Below, piece after piece: positions 22,907 to 33,125 of a DNA stretch of 64,000 bases. A program made the translations under genes and the position numbers. The number at the start of each line of letters is the position of its first letter. Position 1 is the stretch's first letter. Source of the DNA: Diabrotica undecimpunctata (taxonomy: Eukaryota > Arthropoda > Insecta > Coleoptera > Chrysomelidae); NCBI RefSeq assembly GCF_040954645.1, contig NC_092811.1, forward strand, positions 83,213,063-83,277,062. Direction: 5' to 3'. The notes under the pieces were generated by a model, which had not been told where the DNA came from, made no database searches, and saw only the letters and a program-made list of their open reading frames with translations.

Positions 22907-23140
22907 GTGTCAAATATAGGGTCAATTATCTTATTATTTAGTTCCACTAAACATATTTAATTTCCTTGGTTGCTCTCTAGCAACAGTAGTGTTATTTGCA
23001 AAAAAAAATTCAAAAAATCAAACATCCCAAAATTCTATGTCTATGTCCTCTAGCTAATAACTCTCAACAATTGATGCAGATTTTCATTGTCCAGATAAAA
23101 AAATAATTTTTAAATAAAAAAATGTTTTTTTTTAATTTAC

Positions 23141-23306
23141 CTCGAATATAGCAAGCCTTCTTAAGAGCATCTATAGGTAAATTATGTACACCACCTTCTC
23201 TCATTATTGCTTTATCCATTTCTTTTAAAATATAAGCTCTTTCAGTCAATCGACTCCTTCTGAAAAATATGCCTACTGACATGTCATGCATTTTTAAAAG
23301 ATGAAC
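23141..23306 (-). CDS. LETMD1: LETMD1 exon 2
   Basis: Acceptor ATTTTAG at 23307-23313 and donor GTAAAT at 23140-23135 (minus strand). Starts at phase 0 with VHLLKMHDMSVGIFFRRSRL, then EMDKAIMREGG and ALKKACYIRG. It corresponds to the LETMD1 segment with a conserved 'LdkAl...G...Lt..elk.AcylRGLN' pattern. It ends at phase 1, which matches exon 3. Confidence 0.85.
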
Positions 23307-24874
23307 CTAAAATTTAAAATTTAGTTAATGTAATATACAGTTGTGCAAATTAAATGGGGCAACTAAAAAACTAGCCCAAAGTTATATAAATTGTTCATTT
23401 CTCCTTCATGAAAGTTTAGTTCGGCTAATGGATTAAGTCCACAGTCAAAAGAAACCAACAGCACACACACACCTTCATGAAAGCATACTTTTATTTCTTT
23501 ATTAATCTGAATATGCCATTTACAATGTAATAATCGCAATAAAAAATAAACAATTGATATATTAAAATAAACAAATCACAAAATGTACACAAGTTGTAGA
23601 AAAAAAAAACAATTCAAGCTATGTGCTATAACCATAGAATAACCGAACACACGTGTGTTCGATTGTTCTCTGCTATGACAACTGTTTTATTATTTTTTTA
23701 AATTGGCTGTAAGACATAGTAAACAAATCGAATTGAGATTGATTTTCATTCAAAATAGTAATTATGGTAAAACGGAATATGAAATAAATAACTATTCCTT
23801 GTTCTGTGAAATTTAGTACAGGAAATAAGTTCAAGATGTTCATTATAATTAATAATTTGTCTTATATACAAGGAAAATAGAAATAACTGGTGTCTAGAGT
23901 CCCAAGAGATTTTAGATACTGATGATTCATTACCAGTGTTTAGCTGTAATATTGAGAGTGGAGTTTTAAGACACTATTATAAAAATACATTGCTTATCAT
24001 ATATCTGTAACTCATTCCATATTATCAAAAGGCTCTACAAAATTTCTATAAAGTTTAAGTCTAGTGTTTCAAAACCCATAGTATTATATTTACCTTTCTC
24101 TTGTCTTGCTATTATTATTTAACAGATTTCATTGTATCCCTTACTTTGTCACACTATGCTCCTGGAAGTGAATCAACTTCTTCAGGTTTATTGATCAGGT
24201 TTTAATCAGAGTCTCATGCTAATTTGATGTTTAATCGAACTGTTATGAATTCAATATAATTGCAATGATTTGGGATGACAGAAAAACCTATTATAATACA
24301 CACAGGCACAACAGTTTTGCCTCACTCAGTTTCTTGCACAAGAGTTTGCTGTTTGTTTGCAAATCCTCAATAAACATGACCTTATTGATGATAATTACCA
24401 TTCACATTTTGCCACAAATTGTGAATGTCACTTAACGTGCAAAATGTAAAATATCATAGGTAAAAATGGCCTTAAAAAAATGTACTACAAAAAACAAATT
24501 ATCTATAAACCAATGATCTTTTAATAAAGAAAAAGATCAGGTACTTATAATCATAAATTTTCAGAAAATAATTTTAAAATATTAAAATTTGGTAATGCAA
24601 AACTATTTAATCCATGTGAATGTATAGGAGGAGGTAGATAATGTAACAAGAAAGTTTTGGAACTGCGAAAACAATATCAAATCTGGATCTAAAAAAAGGA
24701 TATTGACAACTATGGAAATTTATATAATGAATAATAATAAAAAGCAATCAATGTTTCATTCCCATTCATTTGCACAGTACAATACTTATGTTGGTATAGG
24801 AGTTACTAATATATAATCAAAAACCTTTCTGCCATATAAGTAATATAAGGTGTAAGGTTATAGGAGTTACTTAC
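23307..24874 (-). other. LETMD1: LETMD1 intron 1
   Basis: GTAAGT donor at 24874-24869 and TTTTAG acceptor at 23307. No transposon coding sequence recognised. It holds an 18-bp perfect palindrome at 23644-23661. Confidence 0.7.
23644..23661. repeat. 18-bp perfect palindrome
   Basis: CGAACACACGTGTGTTCG, centred on an E-box CACGTG, within LETMD1 intron 1. Confidence 0.8.
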
Positions 24875-25594
24875 TATGTGATTGCTGCTTAAATAAAGGA
24901 GATGGTAAGGCTCGGTCATAAAGAGTTCTTTACACTTAGCAATTTCGCCAACAGTAGGATGCACACCACTGCCTATTTTACCAACTACTTCTTTCCAAGA
25001 CTTGTAAAGGCAATGCGGTTTCAAAAAATACATCTGACTTTGCAAATGTCGAAAAATAGGTCTATTATGAGTTAATCTATCCTTTAAACTTAATATTTGA
25101 TATTCTGACTTTTGTTTTAAATTCCAAAAATGGGAACATAGTAAGTAACGAGGAAACATATATGCTAAAGGTAAAATCACATAAGATCCAAATGGTATAG
25201 AGAATATAATTAACACTGGGGCTACTTTTTTCATATCTTTTGGCATCTGTTGATATAATTCCATTTCTCTTCTAAGTAAATTAGCAAAACTTTTTCCAGG
25301 TGTATTTAGTATCCTAATAATCCTGAAATATTCTTTGGTATCTTTAATAAACTCTTTAGTTCCATCTATAAACAGTCTATAAGTTTGTACAGTTTCAGGG
25401 AAGTTTTTTGCTAGAACTTTATCAAAATTTTTTAAATATTCAACATATTTTGTAACAACATAAAAGCGTAGCTTTTTAGCCTCTTCCCTTTTGTAGATAG
25501 ATTTTCTATGTTTACATCTAACTATTGTATAGCTAAAAGAAAAAATATATTTTAACAAATGCTCAAACTTTAGCAATACAATTAGAACTTTCAT
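24875..25594 (-). CDS. LETMD1: LETMD1 exon 1 (N-terminus and LETM1-like core)
   Basis: 240 codons from ATG at 25594-25592. Domains: basic N-terminal segment consistent with mitochondrial targeting; KLRFYVVTKYVEYLKNFDKV, as in LETMD1; a membrane segment around VLIIFSIPFGSYVILPLAYM; then FPRYLLCSHFWNLKQK, the signature of the LETM1-like domain. The exon ends with NHI before GTAAGT. With exons 2 and 3 the frame totals 353 residues, close to the roughly 360 of vertebrate LETMD1, an inner mitochondrial membrane protein tied to mitochondrial structure and metabolism. No frame damage is seen, so it is probably functional. Confidence 0.88.
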
Positions 25595-26414
25595 GAATTA
25601 GTAAAAATGTTTTAGTTCCAATATGTTAAAATTGTTTATATTATTATACTGCAAAGAGCTTATCACTGCTCTGGCAGAACAGTGACCTAAGTGCAAAATA
25701 TTCAATATTGAGTTAAAACCACAATTTGTCCTAAAAAGGTCTAATAATTATGGAATAATATTTATGTATGTGTACTACCACACATTACTGCTGGATGGCA
25801 GTTGCATCAATTTCAATTTGTATGAGTAACTATTAGGCAGTCGTTGGCAAAACAATGATACATTGTTTAGTTGCGTCTAACAATTCAGGTGGCATGCTGC
25901 TTGTAAAAAAACGTCGCAAGTGCAGTTTCTGTTAGTGACACTTATAAATTGTGTTGTTTTTGTTTAAAAATTTGGAGAAACAACGACGTAAGTTGTCATT
26001 GTTATTATAGGTAATGGATTTTGACAAGAGCTCTGACCCTGTAAATAACAGATAAACTTGTGTACAGGTAAACTTGTTAAAATCCATTACCTCTATGAAA
26101 TCTCATTATTTTCTTTTGATACCTTAAGATGTTAAGACGTAAATGTATTTTGTGCCATTATTGCTCCATTTTTGTTTTATTTTTAACAACAGGTTAAGTT
26201 GAATATTGTCGCATTTGTATTTTGCGTCAGTGTTGCTTTAAAATTTGACTACTCATTTGAGTAGTTAGGGCTTTATACTTAAAAAAAGTTTTATAAAAAA
26301 ACAATACATTAGTAATGTAAAATAGCAGGTAAATACTAAAATTATTTGTTTTTACAGTTGGAATACATTAAAACTTAGATAATTTATTTTAAATGAATAA
26401 TCTTTCACACACCT
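25595..26414. promoter_or_regulatory. LETMD1 upstream region
   Basis: Non-coding sequence upstream of the LETMD1 start, separating it from a divergently oriented transposase remnant. It should contain the LETMD1 promoter, but no TATA box or initiator can be assigned with confidence. It includes a hairpin at 26010-26091. Confidence 0.35.
26010..26091. repeat. imperfect hairpin, 19-bp arms
   Basis: GGTAATGGATTTTGACAAG at 26010-26028 is the inverse of 26073-26091 with one mismatch and a 44-nt loop. It could be a small foldback element or a structured RNA. Confidence 0.6.
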
Positions 26415-28517
26415 TTGTTATCATTCATTTGCTTTTCCAAAATGTTTTCGGACTCACATCTATTTACTGAAATTACAGTTGCGAATATAGGATTTAATAA
26501 GAGTAATTCTGAAACTACCCACAATACCATTCTACATCCAGTTAATGTGCCTCCTACCGATTTGAATGAAGATATTAGTGAAAATATTAAGGGTAATATG
26601 GAAAATATAAGTTCATTTGCCTTAGAAGTAGACCCCGGGGCCATCTATCCACATTTGGATTTCGACACAGTTTCAATTGAGAATGTTCCTAGTACTAAGT
26701 ATTATGTGATACCAAAATCAAGAACGACTGCTCCCAAATACATTGTTGACAACAGAAGCTCAACAATTATTAAATTAAGGAAAATCTCTAGAATACAATA
26801 CAATCACCTGGATGGTGCTGAAGAGCACAAAGATTTTTCTTCAGGTTTAAGTGATAACTTTTCTTTATCATAGAGTAAATATTGTAACAATTCAAAAAGA
26901 CTTGAAAACGAAGAAAATTCTTTAGTTCCTAAAAAAGCAAAAAAAAAGAAAACATAACCCTGATAATTGGATTAGAGTAAAGGCTAAAAGACTAAGAAAT
27001 AGTGGTCAGACCTATACATCAAAATAATCAACAAAAAAATGGGATTGCCATATTGGAATGGAATAAAGAGAGATGCGTGCTGTCATGTTTTAAAAAGATT
27101 GGTGAAACACGGATATCTCAGTTATTTACAGAATATTGGGCACTGGCCATGTTGCAAAAGTAGAGAGACTTGTTGGCTTCTGCCATCGAAAAGCTAAATC
27201 TTAAATATAGTCACATATCTGCTGAGAAACACAGAAATCCAAATTCTGCCTTTTACATTCCAATAGAAGGGAAAAGAGTTCGAATCTTTAAAACTTTTTT
27301 AATAAATACCTTCGTTATAACTACAATGAACAGTGCGAATAGTTATTAAGGCCAAAGCAAATGGAACTAGAATTATTCCCACGAATAATAGAATCAAGCA
27401 TCAAAACTAAAGAAAGATTAATTATGAAATTTTGAAGTCTGTATGTGACCACATCAATTCAGTTCCTCGTATTGAAAGTCACTACGTCAGAAAAGACACT
27501 AACAGAAAATTTTTTGACAATGACCTTTCTACAGCTGAGTTATACCGAAACTATTCAGTAAAGAGGTCATCTGCCAAGATGCCCAGGGCAAGTTACGATA
27601 AATACTCAAGAATCTTAAATACAGAATTCAACATCGGTTTTTTTTGCAAAAAAATGATAACAGTTACAGAAATCATCTTGAAAAAAAAAAAGAGTTAAGT
27701 CAAGGTGAGAAACAAAGAGACAATGAGAAAGCTTTTAATAAAGAGATCCTGTTGGCTTTCATACAGGGCAAAGTCCTATATAAGGTGTTATAATTTGACT
27801 ATAAGTAAAAAGGATAGTTACTACATACTTTTCTTCTAACTTGTAGGTAGCTCTATCAGTTTTTATTCATTTTTTTGTATTGTTGCAGGTAACAGGAATC
27901 ACAAACTACAAATCTTGCTGTTTCTTTTGTCATAAAAGTCTTCGCCACAGGGGAGTACAGAAATTGCTTCGTGTGTTTTACACTATCTTGAAGAACTATC
28001 ACAAAGAAACCCTGGAGGGGACTTAGTATTTTATTTCGATAATTGTGGCAGTCAACAAAAAAATCGGTATGTAAAATAAAAGTATTCATTTATTTAGTCA
28101 TTAATCAATAGTTTTTTCAAGTGTAATAATAGCCTTTTCTATAATAGTTAATCACAGATTTTTTTCAGACACATGCTTGCTACATACATCTATGCTGTTT
28201 ACTGCCACAAAATCAATTCCATAACGCTTAAACATCTGATTCACAGTCATACCCAAAAAGAAGGGGACGTCATTCACAGTATTATAGAGAAGTCTGTGAC
28301 AAAAATCAAAAAATCTGATCAAATTTACGTTCTTGACCAGTACATCTCTGCAACTCTGTCTACAAAGAAAATTGGTAATCCATTGGAAGTAAAAGAAATG
28401 AATTTTGATACTGTTGTGTATATAAAACTTATCTGTGATAAAATGGTGCTCAGTTTGGAAGACAAGAAGAAAAAGACAACTCTTTGTTCATGTACAAAAC
28501 AAGCTACAAACAAGTAG
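26415..28517 (+). pseudogene. Sola-like (uncharacterised insect DDE family) transposase, copy 1, with introns
   Basis: Belongs to a large insect family of uncharacterised transposase-like proteins. Pieces: acidic N-terminal frame 26415-26873; basic region NPDNWIRVKAKRLRNSGQTY (about 26960); ICDHINSVP/IESHYVRKD type block (27432-27560); acceptor at about 27887; GGDLVFYFDNCGSQQKNR with the second Asp (about 28020-28066); donor GTATGT at 28067; acceptor TTTTTTTCAG ending 28168; then HMLATYIYAV and HTQKEGDVIHSIIEK, which carries the acidic residue pair. The intron 28067-28168 joins in frame. Several stops in the middle make it a pseudogene. 'Sola-like' is my tentative label. Confidence 0.6.
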
Positions 28518-30348
28518 AATGGGCCTGTGTAGAGTTTAGGTCAAAAAGAGGGCGCACTTCTGAATTAAAACCTTGAAGAGAGATGCAAATAAAACCTGTA
28601 TATTCAAAAAAACATTCCAATACCCGGTATTAAAAAAGAAGTAAATAGTTTAATTGACTGTAAAAGATTTTATATACCTTTCTTTGAGTCTGTATTATAA
28701 TTTAAATAATCAGTATTGTTTAAAATTAGTTTTATGCATTAATGATCTTTTTTATTGCAAGCCAGTTCCTAATTTATGTAATTAAATTGTGTACATAAAT
28801 ATGAACATTTTGTTCACTTTGAATGTTGATATGTTAGTTTATATATTGTAGAATTATCAGTTTTTTGTTTGTAAAAATTCTAATAAATAATATGTTTTAC
28901 ATAACTGTCGATTATAGTCTTTACTTTGTAAAGGGATACATGCTAGTTGATGTAATGCCCAATTGTCTTATTAAGACAGCACTTTCAAAGTTGCAACTAT
29001 TCATACAAAGTTTTGGTATAGAATAAACAAAAACAGTTTGAGTTTTTGCCTCTCATAAAATTTTTTTATTTTTTGCACTTCAGTCACTGTTCTTCTGAAG
29101 CAGTGATATAACAATTCATAAGCAGTTTATATAAATATTATACATGACAAAAGAATAATAAAGTCTATGTTTTCTGTAATAAAAAAAATTGGCATGGATG
29201 TTGTCATTTGAAAGTAGATAACTCTGGTAACAATTGAAACTAATGCAGACCAGGTATCTTAAAATTCCAAATATTTTACTACAATACCATAGCAATCTGA
29301 ATCTATAATTATCAACATTAACCAATGATCATTTATAAGATTTTCTTGATATTATTATCTAGTTTATAAAAAAGTATTTTACTAGTTGAATGTCTCCTTA
29401 ATTTTTTGGAATTACATCACGGAATTATCAAATTGTTTGAGAATTTAAAACTCTTAAAATACACATATATACGCATTCTACACTACAGATACCTTAATGA
29501 ATTGTTCACAGGACAGGATTGTTTAAAAACTATAGAACCAAAATTGGGACTTCTCATGTATGTACCTGCTACCGCAGGTATTCTCGATAGATGCATTTTG
29601 TCAAATGAGTTTGTTAGACATAACGAATATACATCTCATATATTACAGAACAAATGAACAATAAATAATCACTAAAAATTTAATGTATTTAGTGTTGACA
29701 TTTTAAAAATTCAAAAAACTTCATTTGTAGGTTAATCATCATCTTCTTTTTTCATTAAACGTCAATAACAACAGATCTGAAGGTTTTCAAGCTATCTTCC
29801 CCATTTATTCATAGAAAAAAAAAAAATGGGTTGAGTTTTGAGTTTACCGAAGTACAAACTGATTGTAGCCGTAAATGTCAAACATGGAACAAATAATTTC
29901 AGTTTAGTTAGCAGTGTTGACATGTTTTTATAATGTAGATGCTGTATGCTTCAAATATAAAAGAAAAGTACATTTTGTTTATATTATGTTATTAATTCTG
30001 CAATTTATAATATATATAAAACAATATTGAGTAAATATTTGTTTCTTTTGAGATTAATTACAGTTAATTATTAGAATTTTTTTTGCAATTACCCTTTGAT
30101 AGATTAGGGAATAGATTTGGCAATCGTTAAATCAGCAGTTGCCAGATTGCAACAGATGTTTGCAATTAATCTCGAGAGAGACAAATTATTACTCGTTATT
30201 GTTTCATATAAATTAAAAATTGCAGAATTCATAAAATAGTATAATTGATATGTACTTTTTAACTCTCTTTATATTTTAACATACAACAGATGCATTCTAA
30301 AAACATCCCAACACTGCCAAGCCAAACGGCAAACCGAAATAATTCATG
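28518..30348. other. AT-rich stretch without recognised gene
   Basis: Downstream of the Sola-like remnant. An 83-codon plus-strand frame at 29406-29657 does not resemble any family known to me. No repeats with clear ends were seen. Confidence 0.35.
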
Positions 30349-31455
30349 GTTGTGGCAAAGAATATAGACGCTTATCACCATAGATAAAGAATATATATTA
30401 CTGAATAGATAGGAAACTGTGTAGGTTATTTCTGGACAATGCGCCATCTGGCGGCCTTAGGAAAGCAACATCTTTTTAAAAAATCTTCTCGTAATTCTTC
30501 AAATATAAAGATTAATATTGAGGGTTTGATTACAAAAATAAAACAAACTTTGGTTCTTTTTCTACTTTATTTTCTTTTTTACGTTTTTATATAAACATTA
30601 ATTACATGTATTTAAATGTAGTTGGTTAAACAGTGGCTATTCTGTAGTTTCTATAAATTACAACACAGAAACAGAGAAGGAATAGCATCACATTTCAAGG
30701 TGGACTTATATCTCAATCCAACATAGCGGGCTTCTGGTCCAAAATGAATTGTGCAAGTCTTCTCTGCCAATTTTGTTAATCCAAATATCATAAAGCTAAA
30801 AAATAAATAGTTTGTTTTTAATATTTTCTGTGAAATAATGTTACATAGTATATTTCTAGAGGTGCTTTACAAAAGGACAAATAAACAAAAGTTTTGTAGA
30901 AAAAGTTCTTGAAACATTGAAGAATTGCCACATTTTTAATGGCGATAATTTTAATTCCTAAAAAACTTTTACCTAATTCTATATCGGCAACAATTCTAAT
31001 ACACATCATAACGTGAAAGAAAGAAGTTTGGGACAACATCGGACATTTTAAGGCAATTATTAAAAAATAAATAAAATCTTATATCAGCATTTTCTAATTA
31101 CCGCCCTATCTTTTGGAAAAATATGCATTTGAGCATCCTTATTGTAATTATTACAACCATTAACGCAACAGTTAAAAACCGTAATTATTTAAATATGATG
31201 GCAAAAAAACAAACAATTATTTAATCGCAAATAATACAACTCAAAACACTGTGTCGAAACCACAATAAAAATGGCGTACTTGTTTTGTTGGTTGCGGTAT
31301 TGCGCAGTCACGAAGCTTTGCTATGAATGCTACGCCCTCTGGTGTCCTTAGGAAATACAAATTTCAGAGGACTGTCACTCCCATAAGAGATACCCGGGCA
31401 TGCTTATCACGCTTATATCACTTATATATATAGCGTCTATATTCTTTGGTTGTGG
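30349..31455. mobile_element. P-like element with THAP domain, 7-bp target duplication
   Basis: The element proper, 30356-31448 (1093 bp), has perfect terminal repeats CAAAGAATATAGACGC / GCGTCTATATTCTTTG, flanked on both sides by GTTGTGG (30349-30355, 31449-31455). Ends beginning CA, a 7-8-bp duplication and an internal THAP domain point to the P superfamily. It is internally deleted: nothing of the catalytic part remains. Confidence 0.65.
30648..31195 (-). pseudogene. THAP DNA-binding domain of a P-like transposase (split, decayed)
   Basis: Minus strand. The first half near 31190-31085 reads VFNCCVNGCNNYNKDAQMHI then FPKDRAVIRKC, the start of a C2CH THAP zinc finger. The expected initiating ATG is ACG. 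The second half, after an acceptor at 30796, reads LAEKTCTIHFGPEA and LKCDAIPSLF, matching the THAP C-x2-H pair and the AVPTIF box. The segment between (31080-30800) is presumably intron. The frame stops soon after the THAP domain, so at best a DNA-binding fragment could be made. Confidence 0.6.
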
Positions 31456-31969
31456 TGACTGATGGTTGACATTTGCGGCTATATTCAGCTTGTTTTTTCG
31501 CTAAACTCGGCCAAAAAAGGTTTTTTATTATCTCAACTCAAACAATATAGCTTAACAGGAGATATGAGAGATAGTCGAGATAGCTTGGGAAGTTCCTTTG
31601 TATAACAAGAGATATAGAAAATTTGAGGAGAGAATATCCTTTGGTTTGACATAATTTTCCCGCTATAAATATCAAACACTTGTTAGAACCTCAACTTCTT
31701 TAGCAATATTACCAAAAAATATAGACGCTTATATTACTGTGCCTCAGCCTTCTGCACCTGTTACTTGATGATTCCCGAGTCCTGAGCAGTGATAAGTATC
31801 TTTCATATCACGTCCTGAGTCCCGAGTCATCCCTCATCCAGCAGCGTGGCACTGTGTTGAAGTTTTTTTGTGGAGTTTATATGGTGATTTCGCTTTTTGG
31901 ATGTCAAATTAGTATTGAAATACATTAAATTAATTAGTATTGAAATACAAGTAAATTAAGTTTAATAAA
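31456..31969. promoter_or_regulatory. upstream region of the acidic first exon
   Basis: Non-coding. It presumably includes the promoter and 5' untranslated region for the exon at 31970. A further copy of the P-like end motif AATATAGACGCTTAT lies at about 31718-31733. No core promoter element could be assigned. Confidence 0.3.
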
Positions 31970-32222
31970 ATGGAAGTAAAACAAGAATTTAGTGAGGAGT
32001 CCTATAAAGTAGAAATAGAGGATTGTGACTTGATGATGAGAAGGGATGATGCTGTTCTGGATGGCTTTAAATGTGAAATTAAGGAGGAATCCATTGTACA
32101 AAGTACACATGACGCATGTGATTATTTAGACATAAATATAAAGGAATATTCTACAAATATTGAAATAAACCAAGATATAAATAAACTGAACCCATTTGAA
32201 GAAAACCAAAAAACTGAAAAAG
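31970..32222 (+). CDS. acidic N-terminal exon of a zinc-finger/recombinase-like gene
   Basis: ATG at 31970, 84 codons plus one base, ending AAAAAG before GTAAAC at 32223. It reads [18 protein letters not shown], then [11 protein letters not shown]. This acidic KIEIE/CEIKEE pattern is, from memory, common at the N-terminus of beetle zinc-finger proteins. The exon ends at phase 1, which matches the acceptor at 44814. The in-frame stop at 32231 falls after the donor. The partner exon is inferred; it could instead join some other gene outside the window. Confidence 0.55.
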
Positions 32223-32368
32223 GTAAACAATAAAAATAACAAGTTTTCATCCATTCATTCAATGTCATACCCATTACACTGTATAACAAGAGGATTTACC
32301 TCTGATATTTAATATGTTTTAGTTACGTTTTTTTATTAAGACATGAATATATCGTCGCAATAACCGCA

Positions 32369-32660
32369 ATATGTCGTAACCCACAAAAAATTTTTTTTTT
32401 CATTATTGAAGATTTTAATTCTGTTGTTGAAGACACATGTTTCTGCAAAATATCGTAAGCCCTAGAATGTTCCTTATTTTTCTATTAATATTTAAGTAAT
32501 ACGTCGGAAGTCACAATGCATTTAAATTACCAGCGTAATTTGTCCTAAACCACAATTAATATTTAAGTAATACGTCGGAAGCGACAATGCGCTTAAATTA
32601 CCAGTGCAATTTGTCCAAACCCACAAAACCGTTAAAATATATGTGGCTTACGACAGATTA
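32369..32660. repeat. left subterminal motif cluster with 71-bp tandem repeat
   Basis: TATGTCGTAACCCAC-like motifs recur about seven times in both orientations. Two copies of a unit starting ATATTTAAGTAATACGTCGG sit at about 32487-32557 and 32558-32625. The same motif occurs twice near the right end (35850-35905). These are probable transposase-binding sites. Confidence 0.65.
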
Positions 32661-32803
32661 CAACAACGTGAAAACATAGTATTATTTTCACAGTTGAAGT
32701 AAACCTACAAAACTCTGTAAAAGTTTGTTATTTTTTATTGTTTATTCAGTAATTAATACTAAGTACAGTATTCAAAGTATTGTGTAGCTCTTCTAATATT
32801 AAG

Positions 32804-33119
32804 GTAAGTACAAAACAGTCTGATAATTAGCAACTGGGCGTGTAATTTCATCATTTTACTCTTCTAACCTATACTATAATCAAGATGCAGTAGAAATAAA
32901 CAAACGAGGACACGTTAAATGCTACTAGGAACACTCCCGAATCATAATTTACAATGTATAAACTTTGGAAACCATGATTTGGGATTTACAATGTATATAC
33001 ATTGTAAATTATGATTCGGGAGTGTTCCTAGTAGCACTTAACGTGTCTTGGTTTGTTTATTTCTACTGCATCTTTATTGTAAATTTAGTATAACTTATAA
33101 GGTTAATTTTTTATTTTAG
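32804..33119 (+). other. probable 5' UTR intron of the Sola-like gene
   Basis: Donor AAGGTAAGTAC at about 32802 and acceptor TTTTATTTTAG ending 33119, six bases before the ATG at 33126. The intron would contain the whole hairpin at 32883-33073. Confidence 0.4.
32883..33073. repeat. long near-perfect hairpin (77-bp arms)
   Basis: 32883-32959 is the inverse of 32997-33073 with three mismatches and a 37-nt loop. It lies just upstream of the transposase start codon and would fold into a long stem if transcribed. Confidence 0.85.
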
Positions 33120-33125
33120 AGCAAA

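Larger units (their letters stand above)
12442..22933. mobile_element. pogo-type element with terminal inverted repeats, filled by nested insertions
   Basis: The 27 bp at 12442-12468 (TAAGATAATTGACCC...) are the exact inverse of 22907-22933. Taking TA as the target duplication leaves 25-bp perfect inverted repeats starting AGATAATTGACCC. Related TTTGACA motifs recur inside both ends (12540-12600 and 22570-22605). The left part carries a pogo transposase on the minus strand with its C-terminus near the left end. The rest of the 10.5 kb is later insertion (hAT, IS630-like, Gypsy). Confidence 0.65.
6211..23140 (-). other. LETMD1: LETMD1 intron 2 (16.9 kb, nested transposons)
   Basis: Donor GTAAAT at 23140-23135 and acceptor ending TTTTAG at 6211. 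The intron contains BEL/Pao debris, a LINE tail, Tigger, pogo, hAT, IS630-like and Gypsy sequences, most of them nested inside one another. It is a host intron grown almost wholly by transposon insertion. Confidence 0.75.

Noticed and set aside
29406..29657. 83-codon plus-strand frame
   Set aside because: No family resemblance, no splice or start context, and AT-rich surroundings. Cannot be supported as a gene.
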